A DNA stretch of 64,000 nucleotides from an uncultured Oxalobacteraceae bacterium (GTDB lineage: Bacteria > Pseudomonadota > Gammaproteobacteria > Burkholderiales > Burkholderiaceae_D), in contig CAITOF010000006.1 in the NCBI GenBank assembly GCA_903893945.1, positions 62,001 through 126,000 of the forward strand, in the 5' to 3' direction. Both the position numbers and the translations under genes were made by a program. The notes below the pieces were generated by a model that saw nothing but the letters and a program-made list of their open reading frames with translations, was not told where the DNA came from and did no database searches. How positions within the stretch are numbered: position 1 is the stretch's first letter; the number at the start of each line of letters is the position of its first letter. Positions 53,827 through 63,101 of this stretch are shown here, in pieces.

Positions 53827-55764
53827 TTACTGTTGGAGCTGTTCGCTCAAGGTCAGCCATTCACTTTCAGCCTGTTCAAGGTTGTTCTGTGTCCGTGTTT
53901 GCAACCGCAATAATTCGCCCAGTTCCGCCTTGCGCTGTTCCTGATAAATCGTCGCTTCTTCCAGCTTGCTGGCGAGTTGAGTCAGTTCTTTGTTGAACTG
54001 ATTTATGTCGTCGTCCAGGCGTTTAATTTTTGTTTCCAGTGCCTTTTTCTGGGCCGGATTAAGCTGAGTCATTTTTTCCGGATTTTTTTCCGGTGCGACC
54101 GTAGCAGACGCCTGTTTTTCAGCGGCAGCCTGTTTTTTTGCAGCATCCAGGTTTGCTGTCTTGTTCTGCAATAACCAGTCTTTATAATCGTCCAGGTCAC
54201 CGTCAAATGGTTTTAACTGTCCGTCGGACACGATGATGAACTGGTCGGTTGTGGCACGTAATAAATGCCGGTCGTGAGACACCAGTACCACGGTGCCCTC
54301 AAATTGGGCAAGTGCGTCGGTCAGGGCTTCGCGTGTTTCCAGATCGAGGTGGTTGGTCGGCTCATCCAGCAGCAGCAGATTGGGGCGCTGCCAGACAATT
54401 AACGCCAGGGCCAGACGCGCTTTTTCTCCGCCGGAGAACGGTTTGATCGGCGCCGTGACCATCGTGCCCGGAAAGTTGAAGCTGCCCAAAAAATTCCGCA
54501 ATTCCTGCTCGCGCACGTTGGGCGCCAATTTCACCAGATGCCAAAGCGGCGATTCGTCGTGACGCAGCATTTCAACCTGATGCTGGGCAAAATAACCTAT
54601 CGTGAGTCCCTTACCCAGATGCGCATCACCTTTTATCGGGCTTAATTCGCCGGCAATGGTTTTGATCAGGGTTGATTTGCCTGCGCCATTCACCCCGAGT
54701 AAGCCGATGCGCTGACCGATCTGGAGTGAGAAATTGATATTGCTGACGATCGTTCTGGTTTTGCTGTGGTCAAATTCGTCCAGAAAATAGCCCGCATCCA
54801 CCGCCTCCAGTACCAGCAGTGGGTTCGGCGCGTTAACCGGTTCCCTGAAGTCAAAAGAAAACTCGGCAGCGGCACGTAACGGAGCCAGTTCATCCATGCG
54901 TGCCAGCGCTTTGATACGGCTTTGCGCCTGTTTTGCCTTGCTCGCCTTGGCTTTGAACCGGTCTATGAAGGATTGCAGGTGCGCACGTTGGCGATTCTGC
55001 TTTTCGATCATTCCCTGTGCCAGTTCCAGCTGGGCCAGTCGCTGTCGTTCAAAGGCCGAATAATTGCCACCGTAGCGCTTCAATTTGCGCTCATCGATGT
55101 GCACAATGACATTGACGACACCATCCAGAAAGTCGCGGTCATGTGAAATGATAATCAGCGTGCCGGCATAGCGCTTTAACCAGTCCTCAAGCCAGATAAT
55201 CGCGTCGAGGTCAAGATGGTTGGTCGGCTCGTCGAGCAGCAGCAGATCCGATTGACACATCAGCGCCTGCGCCAGATTTAAACGCATTCGCCATCCACCC
55301 GAGAAACTGGCCACCGATTGTGTCATCTGCGCCATCGTAAAACCCAGTCCGGACAGCAACTGTTCTGCGCGCGACTGCACGGTATAGGCATCCGCGTCGG
55401 CCAGAGCGATGTACACCTCGGCAATCTCGTTACCGTTTGCGTCGGTGGCTTCCTGACGTTCCAGTTCGGCTAATCGGGCTTCCAGCTTTCTGAGCCGGGT
55501 ATCCCCGTCAATCGCGTAATCGACAGCGGATCGTTCCAGTGGCGGGGTTTCCTGGGCGACGTAGGCAACCTGCCACTGGGCGGGGAAATCGAGGCTGCCC
55601 TGATCCGAATGTATTTCATTGCGCAGCATTGCAAACAGACTCGATTTGCCCGCGCCATTTGAGCCTATCAGGCCAATTTTTTCACGGGGATTCAAGGTCA
55701 GGTCGACACCTTCAAACAGGGGTTTGGTTCCCCTCATGAGGTGTAATTGTTGAAAGCGTATCAT
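53827..55764 (-). CDS. ABC-F family ATPase (YheS/Uup-like)
   Basis: A 645-residue protein with two ABC domains on one chain and no membrane segment. The first Walker A is GSNGAGKS (34-41) with signature SGGWRMRLNLAQ; the second has GVNGAGKS and SGGEKARLALAL, each followed by LLLDEPTNHLDL. A charged linker with HLQSFIDRFKAKASKAKQAQSR lies between them, and a C-terminal coiled coil (about 560-640) is present. ABC-F proteins bind ribosomes at the E site and relieve stalls; the linker resembles YheS more than EttA. It closes the dapD-pilU-arsC-dapE-prmB run. Confidence 0.92.
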   Translation of the reverse strand: MIRFQQLHLMRGTKPLFEGVDLTLNPREKIGLIGSNGAGKSSLFAMLRNEIHSDQGSLDFPAQWQVAYVAQETPPLERSAVDYAIDGDTRLRKLEARLAELERQEATDANGNEIAEVYIALADADAYTVQSRAEQLLSGLGFTMAQMTQSVASFSGGWRMRLNLAQALMCQSDLLLLDEPTNHLDLDAIIWLEDWLKRYAGTLIIISHDRDFLDGVVNVIVHIDERKLKRYGGNYSAFERQRLAQLELAQGMIEKQNRQRAHLQSFIDRFKAKASKAKQAQSRIKALARMDELAPLRAAAEFSFDFREPVNAPNPLLVLEAVDAGYFLDEFDHSKTRTIVSNINFSLQIGQRIGLLGVNGAGKSTLIKTIAGELSPIKGDAHLGKGLTIGYFAQHQVEMLRHDESPLWHLVKLAPNVREQELRNFLGSFNFPGTMVTAPIKPFSGGEKARLALALIVWQRPNLLLLDEPTNHLDLETREALTDALAQFEGTVVLVSHDRHLLRATTDQFIIVSDGQLKPFDGDLDDYKDWLLQNKTANLDAAKKQAAAEKQASATVAPEKNPEKMTQLNPAQKKALETKIKRLDDDINQFNKELTQLASKLEEATIYQEQRKAELGELLRLQTRTQNNLEQAESEWLTLSEQLQQ

Positions 55765-55816
55765 GGTGTTGCGTAACCTTAATTCGAACTTGTTTTAATG
55801 TGGCGATTAAATCGGG

Positions 55817-56716
55817 TCAGTCATGATAGGCACTGAGCTGGTCGGCGGAAAGCAGAAAAACCATATCGTCACCGGCTGAGGTGGAGACCCAGGTGAAGTC
55901 CAGATCTGGAAATGCCGCTTCGGCAAAGGCACGTTCATGACCAATTTCGACGACAAGTACTCCGTCCGGTGTCAGGTAATTTCTGGCATACCGTAAAATC
56001 TGCCGGACCAGATCCATGCCGTCTTTGCCGCCACCCAGCGCGATCTGCGGTTCGTGCAGGTATTCTCTGGGCAATTGCGACATGGAGGTGCTGTTGACGT
56101 AGGGCGGGTTGGACACGATGAGCTGGTATTTCTTGTTCGGTACGCGGGTGTACAGATCGGACTGAATTAATGAAATGCGGTCGCCTAGCCCATAAGTTGC
56201 AACATTTATTCTTGCCACGTCCAGAGCATCGGAAGAAATGTCAACGGTATCGACCTGTGCTTGTGGAAAGGCATCGGCCAACATGATCGGCAAACATCCT
56301 GATCCCGTACATAGTTCCAGGATATCCGTCACCGAATCCGGATCCGTCACCCAGGGCGAAAAACCGGTTGGAATCAGTTCGGCAATAAATGAACGGGGCA
56401 CGATGACCCGTTCATCCACATAAAATTGATAGGTCCCCAGCCAGGCCTCACGGGTAATGTAGGCAGCAGGAATCCGGTCTACTGCGCGCTGCTCAATCAC
56501 TTTTAATACTGCCGCAATTTCTTCCGGTAATAAATGGGCGTCCAGATACGTGTCAAGATTATCAAGCGGCAAGTGCAGGGTATGTAACACCAGATAGGCG
56601 GCTTCATCGAGGGCATTGGCAGAACCCTGACCAAAAACGAGTCTGGCTTCAGTAAAACGGCTGACCGCGTAACGCAATACGTCGCGCACGGTCGTGAAAG
56701 GGTGGTTGGTTATCAT
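55817..56716 (-). CDS. prmB: Ribosomal protein L3 glutamine methyltransferase PrmB
   Basis: A 299-residue N5-glutamine methyltransferase. The SAM motif ELCTGSGC lies at 134-141 and the catalytic NPPY at 203-206. The N-terminal helical domain (about 1-90) and the sequence LPREYLHEPQIALGGGKDGMD place it as PrmB, which methylates L3, rather than PrmC, which methylates release factors. It follows dapE by 11 bases. Confidence 0.94.
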   Translation of the reverse strand: MITNHPFTTVRDVLRYAVSRFTEARLVFGQGSANALDEAAYLVLHTLHLPLDNLDTYLDAHLLPEEIAAVLKVIEQRAVDRIPAAYITREAWLGTYQFYVDERVIVPRSFIAELIPTGFSPWVTDPDSVTDILELCTGSGCLPIMLADAFPQAQVDTVDISSDALDVARINVATYGLGDRISLIQSDLYTRVPNKKYQLIVSNPPYVNSTSMSQLPREYLHEPQIALGGGKDGMDLVRQILRYARNYLTPDGVLVVEIGHERAFAEAAFPDLDFTWVSTSAGDDMVFLLSADQLSAYHD

Positions 56717-56727
56717 GGGTCAGCGGG

Positions 56728-57855
56728 TTATAGCAGGATATTTTCCAGGGTTTTCCGATAAATATTTTTGAGTGGTTCAATTTCGTCCAGCGCAATGTGT
56801 TCATCGATCTTGTGGATGCTGGCATTGATCGGGCCGAACTCGATCACCTCTGCGCAGATTTGCGCAATAAATCGACCGTCTGATGTACCGCCGGTGGTGG
56901 ACAATTCGGTGTGTATTCCGGTTTCAGAAAATATTGCCTTTGAGATTGCGTCACTCAGTGTCCCTTTCGGGGTCAGGAACGGTTGTCCGCCAATCGTCCA
57001 GTCTATGTCATATTCAAGTTGATGCCGGTCCAACACGGCGTGAACGCGTTGCTGCAAATTCTCTGCGGTACTCGCTGTCGAAAACCGGAAATTAAATTCG
57101 GCCACCAGGGCCCCCGGTATGACGTTCGTGGCGCCGGTTCCGCTATACAGATTGGAAATCTGAAACGAGGTCGGCAGATAATAGTCATTGGCCTGGTCCC
57201 AGACCGTCTGTGCCAGTTCTGCGATCGCCGGTGCAGCCAGGTGTATCGGATTTTTTGCCAGTTGCGGATAAGCGATGTGGCCCTGAACTCCGTGTACGGT
57301 TAATGTTCCGCTCATGGAACCGCGCCGGCCGTTTTTGATCGTATCGCCAAAGCGGTGCGCCGAGGTCGGTTCACCGACGACGCAGAAATCCAGTTTTTCA
57401 CCACGTTCTTTCAGCCGTTGGCAGACGACTACGGTGCCATCAATGGCCGGACCTTCTTCATCGCTGGTCAGCAAAAAACCAATCGAGCCGGCATGGTCAG
57501 GATGCTGGTGAATAAACTCTTCGGTGGCCACCAGCATGGCCGCGATCGAGCTTTTCATGTCAGCCGCACCTCGGCCATACAGCTTTCCATGTCGCACCGT
57601 CGGTACGAACGGGTTGGAATTCCATTTTTCCAGCGGGCCGGTTGGCACAACGTCGGTGTGTCCGGCAAATACCAGTAACGGCTGGGATGTGCCCCGTTTT
57701 GCCCACAGATTGGACACCTGACCCGACTGTATGGCGTCAAATTGGAAACCCAGCGGCTGCAGAAACTGCCTGACGAGATCCTGGCAGCCCAGGTCTGACG
57801 GCGTTACGGATTCAAGCGCAATGAGCTGTTCAATTATTTTCAGTGTCTTACTCAT
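56728..57855 (-). CDS. dapE: Succinyl-diaminopimelate desuccinylase
   Basis: A 375-residue zinc peptidase-family enzyme that removes succinate from N-succinyl-LL-diaminopimelate in lysine and peptidoglycan synthesis. Metal-site texts are [22 protein letters not shown] and TSDEEGPA, with the general-base glutamate in the last. [13 protein letters not shown] near the C-terminus is typical of DapE. It lies between the ArsC-like gene and prmB, in the same order as in other betaproteobacteria, and works with dapD in this cluster. Confidence 0.97.
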   Translation of the reverse strand: MSKTLKIIEQLIALESVTPSDLGCQDLVRQFLQPLGFQFDAIQSGQVSNLWAKRGTSQPLLVFAGHTDVVPTGPLEKWNSNPFVPTVRHGKLYGRGAADMKSSIAAMLVATEEFIHQHPDHAGSIGFLLTSDEEGPAIDGTVVVCQRLKERGEKLDFCVVGEPTSAHRFGDTIKNGRRGSMSGTLTVHGVQGHIAYPQLAKNPIHLAAPAIAELAQTVWDQANDYYLPTSFQISNLYSGTGATNVIPGALVAEFNFRFSTASTAENLQQRVHAVLDRHQLEYDIDWTIGGQPFLTPKGTLSDAISKAIFSETGIHTELSTTGGTSDGRFIAQICAEVIEFGPINASIHKIDEHIALDEIEPLKNIYRKTLENILL

Positions 57856-57880
57856 AAATAATGTCGATTAAAAATGGTGT

Positions 57881-58252
57881 TCAGGAAGTAAGACCGGTCA
57901 GTCGCCGGTAGGTCTGTTCAGAAAAACCAACCAGGATGTCCGTATGTAATCGGGATTGAGCAACCAGTACCGGTCGCTTGATGACAGATGTGTTCGTTAG
58001 CATGCAGTGGATCGCACTTTGTTCATCGTTGACTGCCAACTGTTCACTTTCGGTCAATTTACGCCAGGTGGTACCTTTACGGTTGATCAGGTCTGTCCAG
58101 GCGTGTTTTGTCAGCCAAAGCCTGATCAGGCTTTCGTTGAGGCCTGATTTTTTAAAGTCATGAAAAAGAAACGCGATACCGTGTTCATCGAGCCAGTTTT
58201 TCGCTTTTTTCACCTGATCACAATTGGGGATGCCATACAGGATAATCGTCAT
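57881..58252 (-). CDS. ArsC/Spx-family protein (YffB-like)
   Basis: A 123-residue thioredoxin-fold protein of the ArsC/YffB family. The N-terminal cysteine C11 is in YGIPNCDQVKKAKNWL; the second cysteine of a CxxC is missing (V14). Arsenate-reductase arginines of true ArsC are not evident, so it is probably a glutathione- or thiol-linked protein of the YffB type. It is conserved beside dapE, as in E. coli. Its ATG overlaps the pilU stop (TAATG). Confidence 0.9.
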   Translation of the reverse strand: MTIILYGIPNCDQVKKAKNWLDEHGIAFLFHDFKKSGLNESLIRLWLTKHAWTDLINRKGTTWRKLTESEQLAVNDEQSAIHCMLTNTSVIKRPVLVAQSRLHTDILVGFSEQTYRRLTGLTS

Positions 58253-59385
58253 TACACATTCAGCGTAAATTCGGTAAATGACGCTTCTTCCACTTTTGGC
58301 GGTTCGGTGTCCTGATTCGTGCTGGCCGCTTGTTCATTATTAAGTAACCACAGCAGGTTATTGGCTGAATCTGCATTTGCCATACCTTCTTCCTGCGATA
58401 TCAGGCCGTCATTAATCAACTGGACCAATGCACGTTCAAAGGTCTGTGAACCGGGCGACAGGCTCTTGTCGATGGCGTCCTTGATTTCAGAGATATTGCC
58501 TTCGGCGATCAGATCGGCGACATAGCGTGTGTTCAGCAGCACTTCAACGGCAGGGTAACGTCCGCCATCCATGGACTTGATGAGCCGCTGGGAAATGACC
58601 GCGCGGATCGACGAGGCAAGGTCAAGCAGCAGTGCTGTACGATGTTCGTTGGGGAAGAAGCTGATGATACGATTGAGTGCCTGATAACTGTTGTTGGCGT
58701 GCAGGGTCGCCAGCACCAGATGTCCGGATTGCGCATACGACATGGCCGAGGCCATGGTGGATTCATCGCGAATTTCACCGATCAGAATGCAGTCCGGTGC
58801 CTGGCGCAACGAATTTCTCAGCGCCACTTCAAGGCTGACGGAGTCAGTGCCGATTTCACGCTGGTTAACAATGGATTTTTTGCTGCGGAATAAATATTCG
58901 ATGGGATCTTCGATAGTCAGGATGTGGCCAGTCCTCTGTGCGTTGCGGTGGTCCAGCATGGAGGCGATAGTGGTTGATTTTCCGGAACCGGTTGAGCCGA
59001 CGAGTAATATCAGTCCGCGCTTTTCCATGATCAGGTCACCCAGGACCGGGGGTAAGCGCAAGGCATTTAGTGCAGGGATATGGCCTGGCACAAAACGGAA
59101 TACGGCTGAAATGGAGCCACGCTGGCGAAAAGCAGACAAGCGGAACCGCCCAATGCCCGATGCGCCGATACCGAGATTTAATTCATTTTCGCGGTGCAGC
59201 TTGTCCATATCTTCAGCAGAAACAACTTCGGACAACAACGCCATGATATTTGCCTGATCCATTTTCTGGTTATTAATCGGCAGCAGGTTACCGTTAATTT
59301 TCAGGTGAATCGGTGAATTAATTGCAAAAAACATATCTGAAGCCTGTTTTTCTTTCATCAATTCAAAAAGACGTTCCATTGCCAT
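58252..59385 (-). CDS. pilU: Type IV pilus retraction ATPase PilU
   Basis: A 377-residue PilT/PilU-type hexameric ATPase that powers pilus retraction. Walker A GSTGSGKST is at 130-138, the Asp box in ILTIEDPIEYLF, Walker B in CILIGEIRDEST and the His box in VLATLHANNSYQALNR. The sequence is closer to PilU than PilT, since it has an extended C-terminus rich in Glu and Asn (about 340-377). Its place between dapD and the ArsC-like gene is unusual for a pilus gene but recurs in Burkholderiales. Confidence 0.9.
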   Translation of the reverse strand: MAMERLFELMKEKQASDMFFAINSPIHLKINGNLLPINNQKMDQANIMALLSEVVSAEDMDKLHRENELNLGIGASGIGRFRLSAFRQRGSISAVFRFVPGHIPALNALRLPPVLGDLIMEKRGLILLVGSTGSGKSTTIASMLDHRNAQRTGHILTIEDPIEYLFRSKKSIVNQREIGTDSVSLEVALRNSLRQAPDCILIGEIRDESTMASAMSYAQSGHLVLATLHANNSYQALNRIISFFPNEHRTALLLDLASSIRAVISQRLIKSMDGGRYPAVEVLLNTRYVADLIAEGNISEIKDAIDKSLSPGSQTFERALVQLINDGLISQEEGMANADSANNLLWLLNNEQAASTNQDTEPPKVEEASFTEFTLNV

Positions 59386-59421
59386 GATTTCTTCCCCTTT
59401 TTTCTCAGGATTGTCGCAAAA

Positions 59422-60246
59422 TTATACGCCGCGCAGTAATTCATTGATGCTGGTTTTTGAGCGGGTCTGCGCATCGACACGTTTTACAATAACGGCGCAG
59501 TACAGGCTGTATTTACCATCAGAACTGGGTAGGTTACCAGAAACTACAACGGAACCGGCAGGAATCCGTCCATAACTGACTTCACCTGTGGTTCTGTCAT
59601 AAATTTTTGTTGATTGTCCGATATACACACCCATGGAAATCACCGAATTTTCCTCAACGATAACACCTTCAACGACTTCGGAGCGGGCCCCGATAAAACA
59701 ATTATCTTCAATAATGGTCGGGTTGGCCTGCATGGGTTCCAGAACACCGCCGATACCGACGCCGCCCGACAGGTGCACATTCTTGCCAATTTGAGCACAG
59801 GAACCCACAGTCGCCCAGGTATCGACCATGGCACCTTCGTCCACGTAAGCACCGATATTGACATAGGAAGGCATCAAAACGACATTTTTACCGATAAAAC
59901 TGCCACGCCGGGCCACGGCAGGGGGGACCACGCGAAACCCGCCGCGGGCAAAATCGTCTGCGCTGTACTGCGCAAATTTGGTGGGCACCTTGTCATAAAA
60001 TTGCATATGATCCCCTGACGGCATCAACCGGTTTTCTTCGAGCCGGAATGACAGCAGTACGGCTTTTTTAACCCACTGATTGACTTCCCACTGACCGGTG
60101 CTGATTTTATTGGCAACACGCAGGGTGCCGGCATCCAGCTGCTGCAGGACGTCAGCAACCGCAATTCTTAATTCGTCCGGGGCGGATTTAGGGGAGAAAT
60201 TGGCGCGTTCTTCCCAGGCTTGATCAATAATTTGTTGAAGTGACAT
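59422..60246 (-). CDS. dapD: Tetrahydrodipicolinate N-succinyltransferase
   Basis: A 274-residue left-handed beta-helix acyltransferase that adds succinate from succinyl-CoA to tetrahydrodipicolinate. N-terminal helical region (about 1-95), then hexapeptide repeats (about 110-235) with [30 protein letters not shown], and the C-terminal [22 protein letters not shown]. It is the first gene of a long minus-strand run (dapD-pilU-arsC-like-dapE-prmB-ABC-F) with gaps of only a few tens of bases. Confidence 0.98.
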   Translation of the reverse strand: MSLQQIIDQAWEERANFSPKSAPDELRIAVADVLQQLDAGTLRVANKISTGQWEVNQWVKKAVLLSFRLEENRLMPSGDHMQFYDKVPTKFAQYSADDFARGGFRVVPPAVARRGSFIGKNVVLMPSYVNIGAYVDEGAMVDTWATVGSCAQIGKNVHLSGGVGIGGVLEPMQANPTIIEDNCFIGARSEVVEGVIVEENSVISMGVYIGQSTKIYDRTTGEVSYGRIPAGSVVVSGNLPSSDGKYSLYCAVIVKRVDAQTRSKTSINELLRGV

Positions 60247-60324
60247 AGTAAGTAGGGGTGTGATTAAAAAATTAATAATGAGACTGGATTATAACGGCGA
60301 TAAGTGAAATAAGTGCAGCGACCG

Positions 60325-60352
60325 AAAAAAATGCCAAGTTTAAACTTGGCAT
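60325..60352 (-). terminator. Terminator of the CAP-domain lipoprotein gene
   Basis: A 22-base perfect palindrome (60331-60352, ATGCCAAGTTT and its mirror) is followed on the minus strand by six U. It lies 56 bases after the CAP-protein stop and before dapD. Confidence 0.85.
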
Positions 60353-60407
60353 CTGATGTGTGGCGCGCTAACGCGGACCGTCACTGGCTGACCCGTCGGC
60401 CTGGTGG

Positions 60408-61523
60408 CTAGCTACCGGTCGTGAAACTCCACGTTTTGGTTATACCGTTCGTCACTGCGTAAGGTATCAGATAGGTGGTGCCGGTAAAAGTGGCGATATA
60501 CGTGGTATTGGGCTGAAATGGTTGGCTGCCCACCCAGTACACTTCATTGGCGGCGATGGTCGGTGCGGCCGGTGGTGGTGTCGTCAGGTTGATGGTGGCA
60601 GAGGAATAATCCGTGGTATTCAGATTGGGATCATTTGCCATCGTCCAGGTCGTGCCGGTCAGCGGTGTACAGGGTGGCGTACTGCAGTTGGCCGGTGTGA
60701 CTGTAAAGGAGATGGGCGTTATTTTAATCAGCGTCGACATCGTGAAGCTCACGGGTGAGCTCGTGCTGGTCGCGAAATTAAAATTCGGAATGTTGGAATA
60801 TACGGATGGACTTTCCGGTGTCATGCTGAGCGGAATGCCTGTTTTCTGGTCATTCGGATAGACGGCTATAAAATCAGACGCCACCGACTGGCTTGATGTC
60901 AGCCGCCCGTGGTTGATCCACCAGTGTGTGTTCGCCGTCGCTGCTCCGGACGTGTCCCGTGCCAGACCGACCTGCACAGTTGATTGCGCCATCAGGCCGC
61001 TGCGATGGTAAATGGTATTGACGATTGAATTGAGGAAGTCCTGGCCACTATTGGACAAGGCACTGCCGGCGCCATACAGTTCGCCGACGGCCGCTGACGG
61101 CACATTTTTTTCCGTGACGGTGTTCTCGAGGAAATAATAACCTTTTGCTATCGCACGTGCACTCGGTGTGATGCCGCTGAAGCCGACGGTGGGCAGACCG
61201 TTGTAGTCCTGTACTTCAATGTCATTCTGAAAAGGCATGCTGACCTGAGCCGTGTTTGCAATCGAGTAAGCCATATGGGCCTGGGCCGACTGGTCCAGAA
61301 ACACATCCTGCTGCCAATAGCCGAGCCCAAGGCTACCCCGGAATGAATTGATTGCATTAAAAGCGGCCCATTCTTCGGTACCCACCACGTAGGTTGAATT
61401 GCCGATGCTGGTCTGGAGATTGCCGGCAAGTACAATATTGGAGGGAATCGTGTTGGAAGAGCCACCGCATGAAGCTAACAGGAATGCTGTAATAGTAATG
61501 CCGACAAGTGCTGATTTTTTCAT
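60408..61523 (-). CDS. CAP-superfamily (SCP/PR1) lipoprotein
   Basis: A lipoprotein of about 371 residues. The signal peptide ends in lipobox LLASC (modified cysteine about 19), followed by a Ser/Asn-rich spacer. A CAP domain occupies about 45-225 (AFNAINSFRGSLGLGYWQQD, SAQAHMAYSIAN, IYHRSGLMAQSTVQVGLA), and a further beta-rich, Pro- and Thr-rich region reaches the end. Bacterial CAP proteins are secreted or surface proteins of unclear biochemistry. A longer frame to 61601 exists, but the ATG at 61523 gives the signal sequence and has AAGG before it. Monocistronic, stop TAG. Confidence 0.85.
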   Translation of the reverse strand: MKKSALVGITITAFLLASCGGSSNTIPSNIVLAGNLQTSIGNSTYVVGTEEWAAFNAINSFRGSLGLGYWQQDVFLDQSAQAHMAYSIANTAQVSMPFQNDIEVQDYNGLPTVGFSGITPSARAIAKGYYFLENTVTEKNVPSAAVGELYGAGSALSNSGQDFLNSIVNTIYHRSGLMAQSTVQVGLARDTSGAATANTHWWINHGRLTSSQSVASDFIAVYPNDQKTGIPLSMTPESPSVYSNIPNFNFATSTSSPVSFTMSTLIKITPISFTVTPANCSTPPCTPLTGTTWTMANDPNLNTTDYSSATINLTTPPPAAPTIAANEVYWVGSQPFQPNTTYIATFTGTTYLIPYAVTNGITKTWSFTTGS

Positions 61524-61916
61524 GAATACCTTAACTGTTTTTCTGAATACTTCATTAATTCTTTCGTGCGCTAATATAAACCAACTCGCCTGTTTATGCA
61601 CCAGTTAAAGGTGACGTAGTGGCAACTGATTGGTAACAGACTATTAAATCTGCCTGATGCAGGAATAAAATCATTAACGAACAGACGTTGGACTGATAAT
61701 CAAATGGCATTAAAGCGGAAAAAAAGAGGCAAATAAGGGGTCCTGTCCGCTGATCGGATCACTGCAAAAAATCGACACAAAAATTCCCAAAATTTCAGTA
61801 ACGCCAATTTGAGGTGCTATTATATGCGGTGCTTTGAAGTGCCGTCATCTTCATAAAATTGTTTAAAACCCTATTTGCCACCAATTTGTGGCTAACTACC
61901 ATTAAATTCATTTATT
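61524..61916. other. Gap between the CAP lipoprotein gene and smc
   Basis: About 390 AT-rich bases shared by two divergent genes. TATTAT at 61818-61823 could be the -10 of smc, with a weak TTCAGT upstream. A small inverted repeat (GCCAC, 6 bases, GTGGC) lies near 61880. No coding frame is convincing. Confidence 0.35.
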
Positions 61917-63101
61917 GTGCGATTAACATCCATTAAATTATCTGGGTTCAAATCTTTTGTAGAGCTCACTCATTTTCATGTTCCCGGTCAGCTGGTGGGC
62001 GTCGTGGGTCCGAATGGTTGTGGAAAATCCAACATCATCGATGCGGTCCGTTGGGTTCTGGGTGAATCGAAGGCTTCTGAATTGCGCGGTGAGTCGATGC
62101 AGGACGTGATTTTTAACGGCTCGACCAACCGGAAGCCGGCCGGACGCGCCTCGGTTGAACTGGTATTCGACAACAGTCTGGGAAAAGCCGCCGGACAGTG
62201 GGGTCAATACGCTGAAATTTCGGTCAAGCGTACCTTAACCCGCGATGGCACTTCGACTTACTATATCAATAATCAGGCAGTGCGGCGTCGGGATATTCAG
62301 GATATCTTCCTGGGCACCGGGCTGGGTCCGCGTGCCTATGCAATCATTGGTCAGGGGATGATTTCCCGGATCATCGAAGCACGCCCGGAAGAATTGCGCA
62401 TCTTCCTCGAAGAGGCGGCCGGCGTATCGCGTTACAAGGAACGCCGTCGCGAAACCGAGAACCGGATTCACAGCACAAACGAGAATCTGGTGCGCGTTGA
62501 AGACATTCTGCGTGAATTGAACATTAATCTGGACAAGCTGGAGTCGCAGGCAGTCGTCGCGAACAAATTTCGTTCGTTACAGGCCGATCAGGAAGAAAAA
62601 CAGAAGTTGCTCTGGATGCTGAGAAAAAAGGAAGCCGCGACAGAACAGGAAAAATATTTTCGTGACATCGAACAGGCGCAGCTTGCACTCGAAGAAAGCA
62701 CGGCAAAATTGCGCCATGTCGAACTGGAGCTCGAACAGATGCGGCAAACGCACTATAGCGTTGGTGACAAAATGCATCAGGCTCAGGGACACCTGTACCA
62801 GACCAATTCGGAAATTGGCAGCCTCGAGGCGCAGATCCGGTTTGTCATTGAAGCGCGCAATCGCCTGCAGACCCAGCTCAGTGTTCTGAAAGCGCAACGC
62901 GAACAGTGGCAGCGTCAGGAACAGGAGCAGCAGAACGAATTGGCCGAAGCGGAGATCGAGATTGAAGAACTGGCTGCAAAAAGCGAAGAAGCCAGACAGG
63001 CCGCCGAGCTGCATGCGCAACAGCTTCCCGCGCTCGAGGAAGCCTGGCGTGCCGGGCAACAGACCAGCGCTGATGAACGCGCAAAAATCATGCAGATGTA
63101 G
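61917..63101 (+). CDS. smc: SMC chromosome partition protein, N-terminal part up to an in-frame TAG
   Basis: The first 394 codons of SMC, the coiled-coil ATPase that forms condensin with ScpA and ScpB and organises the chromosome. The GTG start gives MRLTSIKLSGFKSF; Walker A GPNGCGKS is at 31-38, and GTGLGPRAYAIIGQGMISRIIEARPEE is the family text. The N-terminal arm of the coiled coil runs from about 170. Translation then meets TAG at 63099-63101 in MQM-stop-QQIELE. The same frame continues open to the window end with SMC-like sequence, so the gene is interrupted by a single nonsense codon rather than a frameshift. The product as annotated would lack hinge, second arm and C-terminal ATPase half. 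Confidence 0.8.
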   Translation: MRLTSIKLSGFKSFVELTHFHVPGQLVGVVGPNGCGKSNIIDAVRWVLGESKASELRGESMQDVIFNGSTNRKPAGRASVELVFDNSLGKAAGQWGQYAEISVKRTLTRDGTSTYYINNQAVRRRDIQDIFLGTGLGPRAYAIIGQGMISRIIEARPEELRIFLEEAAGVSRYKERRRETENRIHSTNENLVRVEDILRELNINLDKLESQAVVANKFRSLQADQEEKQKLLWMLRKKEAATEQEKYFRDIEQAQLALEESTAKLRHVELELEQMRQTHYSVGDKMHQAQGHLYQTNSEIGSLEAQIRFVIEARNRLQTQLSVLKAQREQWQRQEQEQQNELAEAEIEIEELAAKSEEARQAAELHAQQLPALEEAWRAGQQTSADERAKIMQM